From Nitrospirota bacterium (GTDB taxonomy: Bacteria > Nitrospirota > UBA9217), in assembly GCA_023229435.1 (NCBI GenBank), contig JALNZF010000002.1, positions 124,001 through 188,000 of the forward strand: a stretch of 64,000 bases of DNA. Reading direction: 5' to 3'. Both the position numbers and the translations under genes were made by a program. The notes under the pieces are model-generated. The model ran no database searches. It was given only the letters and a program-made list of their open reading frames with translations, and was not told the DNA's origin. Numbering within the stretch: position 1 is the stretch's first letter; the number at the start of each line of letters is the position of its first letter. Shown here one piece after another: positions 48,749 to 56,586 of this stretch.

Positions 48749-48827
48749 TCCTTCGTACGGTGGTACTTGAGATGGCGGCTGCGGGAAAACATGGCCGACG
48801 ATTGAGATGAATGATCTCTCTCGCCGG

Positions 48828-51800
48828 TTATTTTTTTTCACACCACTCGCGCGCATTCTGGAACAGGGTGAGCCACGGCGAGGCAGCGAGGGATTTTTTG
48901 AGGTCCCCGGGCATCCAGCCCCACTGCCAGGTGAGCACCGCGCGTTCCGGGTGCGGCATCATGGCGAGGTGGCGGCCATCGGGGGAGCAAAGCCCGGCAA
49001 TGCCCGCGGGGGAGCCGTTGGGATTGAAAGGATAGGATTCGGTGATCTTCGATGCATCATCCACATAGCGAACAGGGGCAAGTCCATGCTCGCACTCTTT
49101 GAGCATGTTCTCATCCGGAAAGTAGGCCATGCCTTCACCGTGGGCCACCCAGATGCCGAGCACTGAATGTTCCATGCCCTGCAGCATGATCGAAGGGCTT
49201 TTCAGGATCTTGACCGTCGAGAAGCGGGACTCGAAACGGCCCGACCGGTTGTGGATGAAGCGCGGCTGGAGCTCATCCGCAATGCCGCGCCAGGGCACCC
49301 ATCCTAATAACGCCATGAGCTGACAGCCGTTGCACACACCGAGGCTGAAGGTGTCGGGTCGATGATAAAATGTTTCGAGCTGGTCCCAGACCTTTTTATT
49401 GAAGCGGAGCGAAGCGGCCCAGCCTTTTGCCGAATCGAGCACATCCGCGTAGCTGAACCCGCCCACGAACACAACGCCCCTGAACCGGTCGAGCGTGACG
49501 CGGCCTTCGAGCAGGTCGGTGACGGTCACGTCCCAGGGTTCGAAGCCCGCGAGAAAGAAGGCGGAGACCATTTCGCGGTCGCCGTTGCTTCCCTCTTCGC
49601 GGATGACCGCGATCTTTGGTTTGTCCTTGCGATCCATGATCGATATGTCGGTGGGTTTCGGCACGAACGGTATCGCAAAAGTTGGTCCCGTGCGGTCATA
49701 GATATTCCTGCGCTCTTCGCGGATATTCTCGGGATTCCTTTGAAGAAGATCGAGCTGATGGCTCGTCTCTTCCCAGATGTCTCTGAGCACAAGCATGTCT
49801 TCGTTCAAAATAGTTCGGAGTTCAGAGACTTCGGCGAGCTCAGTCGAGCTGTTCGGATCATTCGACTGTCGCTCATGATGGTGAGCATTAGTCGAACCAG
49901 TTCGGAGTGAAATAATAATTCGCTTTTGTACGCTCGTGTTGCCGATCACCCGATGCGGCAACGCGGCCTTATACAGAACGGAGATTATTTGCGCCTCCTG
50001 TGCCGGGAGATATTCGAGCACCAGTCCCAGTTCTTCAGAGAACAAAAGTTCGATCCCGTCCTCCTGCCCCTGTCCGTGGTTGCCCAGATCCGCCTCAATG
50101 CCGCAATTTCCCGCAAAGGCCATTTCGAGCAGTGTGGTGATGAGGCCCCCGTCAGAGCGGTCATGGCCCGCGAGAATCAATCCGTCGGAAACCAGTTGCT
50201 GTACCGCATTAAATGCCCTGGCAAGAAGCAGGGGATCGTCGAGGTCCGGCGAGGCGTCGCCCACCTGGCCGAAGACCTGCGCGAGCGCGGAACCACCGAG
50301 CCGGTTCTTGCCCCTGCAGAGGTCGATGAACATAAGCTTGCTTTTCCCCGGCGCCTTGAGGTCCGGGGTCACGGTCCTGGTGATGTCCGGGCAGGTGACG
50401 TAGGCCGAGATCACGAGCGTGCCGGGTGATTTCACGGTCTCGTGAGAACCGTCGGGATTCGTGACCCTGGCGGCCATGGACAGGCTGTCCTTGCCGCCGT
50501 CCACTGCCATGCCGAGTGCGATCATCACGTCGCGCATGGCAACGGCCGCATCGTAGAGTCTCGCGCCTTCGCCGGGAAGCTTCGGCGCCCACATCCAGTT
50601 TGCCGAACAGCGAATATCGCCGAGCCCGCTCACCTTTGCCCAGACGATGTTCGTGAGCGCTTCGCCCACGCTCATCCTTGCCATGGCCGCGGGGTCGAGC
50701 AATTCCTTTACGGGTTGTTCACCAATGGAGATCGCGGCGCCGGTCAGGCCGAAGTGAGACTGGGCGATCACGGCCACGTCGGACACCGTAAGCTGGAGCG
50801 GGCCCGCGCACTGCTGCTGCGCGATGAGCCCGGTGACCGAGCGGTCGACCTTGTTCGTGAGAAAGCGCTTGGAGCCCACCGAGACCAGACGGAGCACACG
50901 ATCGAGCGCTGCGCGAATGGTCAGGCCTTTCGGAAGTTCGAGCGGTTTGAGCGTTCTTTTCTTTCTCTCGAGCGTGAAGCTCTTTTGCGGCATGTCGCCG
51001 AGCACCCTGGCAAGCTCCAGTTTTTCGGGTGTCGTTCCGTTGATCTCATCGAACAGAACGATATATCCGTCGCCGGTGATCGTGCCGATGATCGCCATCG
51101 GCATCTTCTCGCGATCGCAGAGCGACCGGAACAGTCCCTCGTGTTCGGGTTTCAAAAGGAGCGCGTTCTGTTCCTGGTATTCCGCTCCCCATATCTCGAG
51201 GACCGAGAGCGTGTTGTCGCCGACCTGGATCTTGCGGATCTCGATCCTCGCGCCCGCGGGGTGCACGATCTCTTTCACCACGTTGCAGTTGCCGCCCGCG
51301 CCCTGATCGTGGATGCTCTGGACCGGGTTTCTCTCGCCCAGTTCCACGCAGGCGCGGATCACGCGGTTCATCTTCTGCTCCATCTCCGCGTCGCCGCGCT
51401 GTACCGCGTTGAAGTCGAGCTCGGCGATGTTCTCGCCCTGGATCATGGACGAGGCGGCGCCGCCGCCCATGCCGATGCGGTAGGCCGGGCCTCCGACCTT
51501 GACCACGAGCATGCCCTTTGATGCCTCTGTTTTTTTCGTGTGGCGGGAATCCATCTGGCCCACGCCGGCGCTGAACATGATCGGCTTAAGCCATTCTCTG
51601 CGCTCGCCGTCAGGCAGGCGAAGACCGAAGGAGCGGGTGAAACCCTGGATCACGGGCTCTCCGAACTTGTTGCCGTAGTCCGACGCACCGTTGCTGGCCT
51701 CGACCTCGATCCGGAGCGGCGACGCGAGATTGGTTGGATAGGAATATGCCGCGTCTTCCCAGGGAAGCTCGTACCCGGATATGCGGAGATTGCCCACACA

Positions 51801-52859
51801 GTAAGCAGCCGTGCCCGCGACCACGAGGCCGCCCGTGCCCGTTGCCTGCACATCGCGGATGCGGCCGCCCGTGCCGGTCTCGGCGCCGGGGAAGGGCGCT
51901 ACGCCGGACGGGAAGTTGTGCGTCTCGGCCGTGAAAATAATATGGTATGTACGCCGCGATGCGATGAACGCCGACGGCTTCCCGACAAGCTCGGGGATGA
52001 TGGTGGTAATATCGTATCCCGTGATGGCACTTGAGTTGTCGCTGAAAGCGATAACGCTGTTGTTCGGGTTCGCGTCGTAGGTGGCCTTCACGATCTTCAT
52101 CAGGTTGCCGGGAACTTCCTTCCCATCGACGATGAGCTTGCCGCGGAAAAACCAGTGGCGCGAGTGTTCGCTGTTGGATTGCGACAGGTCGAAGCACTCC
52201 ACGTTCGTGGGATTGCGCCTGATGTCCTTTACAAAAAGATTGGTATAGTAATCCAGGTCCCAGTCATCGAGCCCCAGTCCCATCTCGCGGTTGATCGTTT
52301 CGAGCGCAGCCCTGCCCTGTTCCATGAGCGGGATCATGCGCACGGGTTCCGGTTTGATGCCGGTCTCGAAAGTTTTGAGCGGGTTGGGATACGGGCACTC
52401 GGTCATGCGGTCGTGGACAAGGGAGAGAAAGACAATTTTGAGCTCATTGCTCATGGCTGATGGATCATCAAGCAGGAGCAGGTACCGCCGGGAACGCTCG
52501 ATCCTCGTGATCTTTCTGAGGCCGCAGGCGTGGCAGACCGAGACCGCGTTCGTGGACCAGGCAGTGGTGAAGTTCATGCGGGGGCCGACCTCTAAAACCG
52601 TAGGACGAGGGACGAGGGACGAGGGACGAATGAGGAAACTGCTGTCGGAAAACTTTTTAGGCTCGAAGGTCTCGGCCAGGAGCCAGCGCAGCAGGCGCAT
52701 TTCGTCAGCTGACAACGGCTCTGTGGCTGCGATGTTGAAGCAGAACTCGGTCTTGATCCCGGTTATTGCGGGATCTACCTTATGCTGGGCCGTTGTGAGC
52801 AGGTCGGCGGTCTGGTACGTGGAGAGCGCCGGGGAGCGATAGTGATGAAAGAGAATCAT
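48828..52859 (-). CDS. purL: Phosphoribosylformylglycinamidine synthase (PurL-PurQ fusion)
   Basis: A 1343-residue single-chain FGAM synthase: N-terminal and central ATP-grasp-like synthetase domains ('SNSEHSRHWFFRGKLIVDGK', 'AETHNFPSGVAPFPGAETGT', 'VVKVGGPAYRIGMGGGAASS') and a C-terminal glutamine amidotransferase with the nucleophile in 'GVCNGCQLMALLG' and the His/Glu of 'MPHPERAV'. It makes FGAM from FGAR, Gln and ATP in purine synthesis. Two parts look foreign. About 35 residues between the domains are coded by a palindromic repeat (49812-49907). Near the N-terminus, 'RPSSLVPRPT' is coded by four AGGGACG units (52603-52630). Both keep the frame. Confidence 0.96.
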   Translation of the reverse strand: MILFHHYRSPALSTYQTADLLTTAQHKVDPAITGIKTEFCFNIAATEPLSADEMRLLRWLLAETFEPKKFSDSSFLIRPSSLVPRPTVLEVGPRMNFTTAWSTNAVSVCHACGLRKITRIERSRRYLLLLDDPSAMSNELKIVFLSLVHDRMTECPYPNPLKTFETGIKPEPVRMIPLMEQGRAALETINREMGLGLDDWDLDYYTNLFVKDIRRNPTNVECFDLSQSNSEHSRHWFFRGKLIVDGKEVPGNLMKIVKATYDANPNNSVIAFSDNSSAITGYDITTIIPELVGKPSAFIASRRTYHIIFTAETHNFPSGVAPFPGAETGTGGRIRDVQATGTGGLVVAGTAAYCVGNLRISGYELPWEDAAYSYPTNLASPLRIEVEASNGASDYGNKFGEPVIQGFTRSFGLRLPDGERREWLKPIMFSAGVGQMDSRHTKKTEASKGMLVVKVGGPAYRIGMGGGAASSMIQGENIAELDFNAVQRGDAEMEQKMNRVIRACVELGERNPVQSIHDQGAGGNCNVVKEIVHPAGARIEIRKIQVGDNTLSVLEIWGAEYQEQNALLLKPEHEGLFRSLCDREKMPMAIIGTITGDGYIVLFDEINGTTPEKLELARVLGDMPQKSFTLERKKRTLKPLELPKGLTIRAALDRVLRLVSVGSKRFLTNKVDRSVTGLIAQQQCAGPLQLTVSDVAVIAQSHFGLTGAAISIGEQPVKELLDPAAMARMSVGEALTNIVWAKVSGLGDIRCSANWMWAPKLPGEGARLYDAAVAMRDVMIALGMAVDGGKDSLSMAARVTNPDGSHETVKSPGTLVISAYVTCPDITRTVTPDLKAPGKSKLMFIDLCRGKNRLGGSALAQVFGQVGDASPDLDDPLLLARAFNAVQQLVSDGLILAGHDRSDGGLITTLLEMAFAGNCGIEADLGNHGQGQEDGIELLFSEELGLVLEYLPAQEAQIISVLYKAALPHRVIGNTSVQKRIIISLRTGSTNAHHHERQSNDPNSSTELAEVSELRTILNEDMLVLRDIWEETSHQLDLLQRNPENIREERRNIYDRTGPTFAIPFVPKPTDISIMDRKDKPKIAVIREEGSNGDREMVSAFFLAGFEPWDVTVTDLLEGRVTLDRFRGVVFVGGFSYADVLDSAKGWAASLRFNKKVWDQLETFYHRPDTFSLGVCNGCQLMALLGWVPWRGIADELQPRFIHNRSGRFESRFSTVKILKSPSIMLQGMEHSVLGIWVAHGEGMAYFPDENMLKECEHGLAPVRYVDDASKITESYPFNPNGSPAGIAGLCSPDGRHLAMMPHPERAVLTWQWGWMPGDLKKSLAASPWLTLFQNAREWCEKK
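49812..49907. repeat. Palindromic repeat inside purL
   Basis: The inserted stretch is bounded by AGTTCGGAG (49812-49820 and 49899-49907). It holds the CTTCGGCGAGCTCAGTCGA core (49829-49847) and a nested palindrome TTCGACT...AGTCGAA (49861-49896) with inner GCTCA/TGAGC. It is read in frame by purL. Confidence 0.85.
52603..52630. repeat. AGGGACG tandem repeat (4 units) inside purL
   Basis: Four units GGACGAG, GGACGAG, GGACGAG, GGACGAA; the exact reverse complement of the valS tract at 23521-23548. Read in frame by purL. Confidence 0.9.
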
Positions 52860-52988
52860 ATCATGGATTCCTTTGTTTCCTTGAGGCCGATCTTGCAGTG
52901 CTCCACTTGAGAGGATTTATTTTCGCGACACTATCTTAGCGAATGATTGAATGCTCGCTATTAAAGCTGAATGGCATAGTGCATTCGA

Positions 52989-53162
52989 CTAGTCTCGGCG
53001 CGTTTCCTCGCGTCTTCTATGATGAATTACAATCCATCTCAAGTCATAAAGAAAGTATGCTAATCCTACTAAGATAGATGCTTCCCAGCTTCCGGTAACA
53101 ACATACAAGACAATAGCAATCAAAGAGCTGATAAGAACGTCTTTCGCCAAATCTCTTTTCAC
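52989..53162 (-). CDS. Small membrane protein (57 residues), hypothetical
   Basis: A 57-residue frame starting at GTG 53162 with AGGGGAA upstream. 'DVLISSLIAIVLYVVTGSWE' (8-27) and 'ASILVGLAYFLYDLRWIVIH' (28-47) could form a helical hairpin, followed by a strongly basic tail (HHRRREETRRD). There is no known family. It lies between the start of purL and a GTAGGTTGGGC repeat. Confidence 0.5.
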   Translation of the reverse strand: MKRDLAKDVLISSLIAIVLYVVTGSWEASILVGLAYFLYDLRWIVIHHRRREETRRD

Positions 53163-53228
53163 TTAATTCCCCTGTGATTTCTCAGGATCCATTTTACAAA
53201 AAAAATCGAGGCAGCGGAATAGAAGCGA

Positions 53229-53310
53229 GTAGGTTGGGCAAAATAGCGCAGCTTGCCCAACAGGTTCTCGATTACAACGTCGTGCTAAACGAAGAAAATT
53301 CAGCCCAACG
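53229..53310. repeat. GTAGGTTGGGC repeat, copy B
   Basis: GTAGGTTGGGCAAAATAGCG then CAGCTTGCCCAAC and a distal GCCCAACG arm; related to 39736-39806. Just after the vapC stop. Confidence 0.65.
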
Positions 53311-53317
53311 TGCGGAA

Positions 53318-53674
53318 TTACCATTTGGCGCCCACGGTTGTTGAAACACTGTTCAGTCTCTTGTCGAGTGTCCATAGTGGAATGTGTGTCAACATCGCCG
53401 AAGCAAGCAAATGCACATCAATATATCCCAATCCCTTGCCCATAAGCTGGTACTTCTCAATAACGTGCATTACTTCCTCATGTTCTGCAGTGTGTGCTAT
53501 CGGGAGAGTGCTGAGAAGAGACAGGATTCGCGATCTATTTTTTATATTTCCGCAGGCGAGCTCGCCGACAATGAAAGGATGACAAACAACCTGTCCTTCC
53601 TGCAATAGAGTATCAAGCCCGATATTTCCATGTCGAAAATGCTCTACCCATACGGAAGTATCGACAAGTATCAT
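53318..53674 (-). CDS. vapC: VapC-type PIN-domain toxin
   Basis: A 118-residue PIN-domain ribonuclease. The acidic metal site is complete: Asp5 ('ILVDTSVW'), Glu38 ('VGELACG'), Asp86 ('YIDVHLL') and Asp104 ('TLDKRL'). VapC toxins cleave tRNA or rRNA. It follows vapB with 1 bp between. A GTAGGTTGGGC repeat lies right after its stop. Confidence 0.94.
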   Translation of the reverse strand: MILVDTSVWVEHFRHGNIGLDTLLQEGQVVCHPFIVGELACGNIKNRSRILSLLSTLPIAHTAEHEEVMHVIEKYQLMGKGLGYIDVHLLASAMLTHIPLWTLDKRLNSVSTTVGAKW

Positions 53675-53675
53675 G

Positions 53676-53873
53676 TTACCTGCCTTCTGTCCGTCTCCGG
53701 GGTATCGCCTTCAGACCTTTTTCGGAGCCACCCAGTTGTGCGAGTCGTTTACCACTTTCGATCGCTATTAACGATTCAAGCCCCCGCTTGATAAGCGACG
53801 TTTTCTCTTTGATGCCGGTCAATTTTGCCGCCCTATCAAGTAACTCATCCTCAATGTTCAGGGTGGTGCGCAT
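53676..53873 (-). CDS. vapB: VapB-type antitoxin
   Basis: A 65-residue ribbon-helix-helix protein ('MRTTLNIEDELLDRAAKLTG' 1-20, 'KTSLIKRGLESLIA') that binds its promoter DNA and VapC. It is first in the vapBC pair. An AT-rich dyad with two ATGCAT boxes lies upstream and is a likely operator. Confidence 0.92.
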   Translation of the reverse strand: MRTTLNIEDELLDRAAKLTGIKEKTSLIKRGLESLIAIESGKRLAQLGGSEKGLKAIPRRRTEGR

Positions 53874-53893
53874 GAGCTGCCTCCGTGTTCAGG

Positions 53894-53922
53894 TATGCAT
53901 TATCATATGTATTAATATGCAT
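53894..53922. promoter_or_regulatory. Candidate vapBC operator
   Basis: TATGCATTATCATATGTATT with a second ATGCAT (53917-53922) forms an AT-rich dyad about 20 bp upstream of the vapB start, with TATTAAT-like -10 sequence within it. Confidence 0.4.
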
Positions 53923-53992
53923 CAAATTAGTGCGCTTGTCAAGGGCTTGTTGCGCAAGCAATATAAGGCTTTGATGATCTATTCGTTTCTGC

Positions 53993-54388
53993 TTACCGCT
54001 CCTTCAGAGACACGACCTTCTGCTCCGCGGCCTTCTTCTCACCGGCCATCTCGCACTTGCCGTCGAAAGTGACACCCTCCTCAATGATGAGTTTTGGTGT
54101 TTTGATGTTTCCCTGGACATAGGCCGGGGCGAGGAGGTGTACCTTCTGGCCTGCATTGATATTGCCGACGATCTTGCCGCTCAATATGATCGTGCCCACG
54201 GAGATCTCTCCCTGGAGAAATGCGCCATCGCTGGCGATGAGCGTGTCCTTGGAGATGATCTCTCCATCGACCTTGCCGTCAACGCGTATGGTGCCCTCGA
54301 AGCTGAGCACTCCCTTGAACTCCGTACCCTTTCCGAGGAATGCCGTGATCTCGGACTGCTCCGGTGTGCCTGAACCTTTTTTCAACAT
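53993..54388 (-). CDS. Bactofilin family protein
   Basis: A 131-residue polymer-forming cytoskeletal protein (bactofilin). 'GKGTEFKGVLSFEGTIRVDG' (19-38), 'GEIISKDTLIASDGAFLQGE' and 'ISVGTIILSGKIVGNINAG' form the right-handed beta-helix of the family. Bactofilins assemble filaments that organise cell shape, stalks or the ParABS system in some bacteria. It sits just downstream of parB-parA. The frame is open to 54439, but the ATG at 54388 has AGGAGGG upstream and fits the family start. Confidence 0.94.
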   Translation of the reverse strand: MLKKGSGTPEQSEITAFLGKGTEFKGVLSFEGTIRVDGKVDGEIISKDTLIASDGAFLQGEISVGTIILSGKIVGNINAGQKVHLLAPAYVQGNIKTPKLIIEEGVTFDGKCEMAGEKKAAEQKVVSLKER

Positions 54389-54448
54389 GAATGAGCCCTC
54401 CTTATAATTCATAAAATACTTGTAACTGCTTAGGTTCAAAGTTCCAGG

Positions 54449-54605
54449 ACTTCGACGAGCTCAGTCGAGTCGTTCACGGTTCAAGGTTGGAAGGCCGTGA
54501 AACTCGAACGACTTGAAGAGTCGCTGAACGAATTTCAAAATAATAATAGGTTCAATATTCCGGTGTTGTTTATTAAGCCTGAACCATGAACCTTGAACCG
54601 TGAAC
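54449..54605. repeat. Inverted repeat between bactofilin and parB genes
   Basis: CTTCGACGAGCTCAGTCGA (54450-54468), then GTTCACGGTTCAAGGTT (54472-54488) matched perfectly by AACCTTGAACCGTGAAC (54589-54605), a 17-bp inverted repeat. Confidence 0.8.
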
Positions 54606-54624
54606 CTGACAACCTCGGTTTTTA

Positions 54625-55470
54625 TTACCCGATCTTATCCAGGATTCTGTCCAGATCTTCAGTTGAATAATACTCGATCACGATCCTGCCGCCCCTGGCC
54701 TTGGCCGCGATGCTCACCTTGGTGCCAAGCGCCTTCTTGAGCTTCTCTTCCACCGCTTTCAGCTCGTGGCTTTGCCGCACCTTTTTTTCCTTCGCAGGGT
54801 TCTTGAGCCGGTTGGCGAGCGCCTCGGCCTCGCGCACCGAGAGACCCTTCTTGACGATCGTCGCCGCTGCCTGGATCTGGTCACGCACGCGTTCGAGCGA
54901 CAGAAGCGCTTTGGCATGGCCCATGCTGAGCGCACCGGTTGAGAGGCCCTGCTTCAATTCTTTGGGAAGTCCGAGGATACGAAGATAGTTCGTGATTGTT
55001 GACCGCTCTTTACCAACGCGCCTGGCGAGATCTTCCTGTGTAAGCTTGAACTCGTCCTGGAGCCGCTTATACGCCTCGGCAGCCTCGAGCGGGTTCAGGT
55101 CCTCTCGCTGGATGTTCTCAATAAGGGCCTGTTCGATGAGCTCGCGCTTGGTCGCCTCTTTTACGAGCGCGGGGATGGTCTTGAGACCGGCAAGCCGTGC
55201 CGCCCGCCACCGCCGTTCACCGGCGACGAGTCCGTAGTTCGTCCCGATCCGGTGGACGATGATGGGTTGGATCACCCCGTGCTCTTTTATCGAGGAGGCA
55301 AGCTCTTTCAAGCTCTCATTTTGGAACGTTTTTCTTGGTTGGTACTCGTTCGGCACGATCTTGTCCAGTTCGATCTCATAGATGCCGATGGCCTTTCGCG
55401 CTTTGTCGTCGAGCGAGGACAGGTCGGGAATAAGCGCACCGAGACCTTTACCGAGCGCCTGCTTTTGCAT
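54625..55470 (-). CDS. parB: Chromosome partitioning protein ParB
   Basis: A 281-residue ParB/Spo0J-type CTPase. 'KGLGALIPDL' (8-17), 'NEYQPRKTFQNESLKELASS' (40-59), the CTP motif in 'GLVAGERRWRAARLAG' and the helix-turn-helix 'LTQEDLARRVGKERSTITNY' are all present. ParB binds parS and loads around it. The frame is open far upstream; ATG 55470 is chosen because 'MQKQALGKGLGAL' is the family start. It overlaps the end of parA by 23 bp. Two perfect parS-like sites lie at 56498 and 60117. Confidence 0.95.
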   Translation of the reverse strand: MQKQALGKGLGALIPDLSSLDDKARKAIGIYEIELDKIVPNEYQPRKTFQNESLKELASSIKEHGVIQPIIVHRIGTNYGLVAGERRWRAARLAGLKTIPALVKEATKRELIEQALIENIQREDLNPLEAAEAYKRLQDEFKLTQEDLARRVGKERSTITNYLRILGLPKELKQGLSTGALSMGHAKALLSLERVRDQIQAAATIVKKGLSVREAEALANRLKNPAKEKKVRQSHELKAVEEKLKKALGTKVSIAAKARGGRIVIEYYSTEDLDRILDKIG

Positions 55471-56224
55471 TGGTGATGACCTCCTTCGCGAGTTCCAGGT
55501 AGCTTTGCGCGCCCCGGGACCGGATATCGTACAGGAGCACCGGCTTCCCGTGGCTTGGCGCCTCGGAAAGGGCAACATTGCGGTGGATGACGGTGGTGTA
55601 AACCTTGTTGCCGAAATATGTGCGCACTTCCTGGGCCACCTGAGAGGCAAGGTTGTTCCTGCTGTCGAACATGGTGAGGAGCACGCCTTCGATGGCGAGG
55701 TCCGGGTTCAGATCCTGTTTTATGAGCGTGACGGTGTTCATGAGCGCTGTCAGTCCCTCGAGGGCGTAGTATTCGCACTGAACCGGGATCAGCACCCCGT
55801 CCGCCGCGGTCAGCGCGTTGACGGTGAGCAGGCCGAGCGATGGCGGGCAGTCGATGAGGATATAGTCGTAATCGTTCCGGAAGGTCGAGATCGCCTTCTT
55901 AAGCACCCGCTCGCGGGCGATCATCTGGATAAGTTCTATTTCAACACCCACCAGGTCGATCTTCGCGGGGACGACGTCGAGCCAGGGGAAGTGTGTTGAT
56001 TTTTTAATTTCCTGAAGTGTTTTTTTCCCGGTAAACAGGTCATAGGTGCTGCCGATGATCTCGTTCCGGTTGATGCCCATGCCGCTCGAGGAGTTTCCCT
56101 GGGGGTCTGAATCGATGAGCAGCACCTTTTTTTCCGCAGCAGCGAGCGATGCCGCGACGTTCACGGTAGTCGTGGTCTTGCCCACGCCGCCCTTCTGGTT
56201 GGCAATTGCTATGACCCTGCCCAT
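55448..56224 (-). CDS. parA: Chromosome partitioning ATPase ParA (Soj)
   Basis: A 258-residue ParA-family ATPase with the deviant Walker A 'QKGGVGKTTTT' (10-20) and the signature lysine. 'LLIDSDPQGNSSSGMG' (35-50) is Walker A-prime, and 'YDYILIDCPPSLGLLTVNAL' the Walker B region. It works with ParB-parS in chromosome segregation. The start ATG 56224 has no strong ribosome site, but it gives the normal N-terminus. Order is parA then parB, followed by bactofilin. Confidence 0.96.
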   Translation of the reverse strand: MGRVIAIANQKGGVGKTTTTVNVAASLAAAEKKVLLIDSDPQGNSSSGMGINRNEIIGSTYDLFTGKKTLQEIKKSTHFPWLDVVPAKIDLVGVEIELIQMIARERVLKKAISTFRNDYDYILIDCPPSLGLLTVNALTAADGVLIPVQCEYYALEGLTALMNTVTLIKQDLNPDLAIEGVLLTMFDSRNNLASQVAQEVRTYFGNKVYTTVIHRNVALSEAPSHGKPVLLYDIRSRGAQSYLELAKEVITNAKAGAR

Positions 56225-56497
56225 TCTTCCGACACCCCCCGATACCGCTGGTCCAAAACCTGGTTAATGTACCATAGGATGATGATAAAAGGAAGAAAAA
56301 AACTCGGTTTTCCCGCGACTGAAGCTGGGCAACACTTGTAGAATAGTTAAAATCAGATGGACGAAAGAGGCTTGTTACAAGCATGCCGTTTTTTTCGCGC
56401 GTGTATAAAGAGACAATGGCTGCGGTCATTAAGCCCTTGTCATTCCTCGGCAATAAATGGCTTGTCAGGGCCTGCATTTCGCCTACACCCTGTTCAA

Positions 56498-56513
56498 TGT
56501 TCCACGTGGAACA
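56498..56513. promoter_or_regulatory. parS-type site 1
   Basis: TGTTCCACGTGGAACA, a perfect 16-bp palindrome. It differs from the widely conserved TGTTTCACGTGAAACA by one base per arm. It lies 273 bp before the parA start and just past the hcp stop. Confidence 0.9.
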
Positions 56514-56586
56514 ATCATTTACAGGATCGAGAAAAAAGAACGGCAGGACGGAAAAACCGCCCTGCCGGAATGGAGGTTGAATGGTA

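Noticed and set aside
53163..53375. Minus-strand 70-codon frame over the repeat after vapC
   Set aside because: Consists largely of the GTAGGTTGGGC repeat and overlaps vapC.
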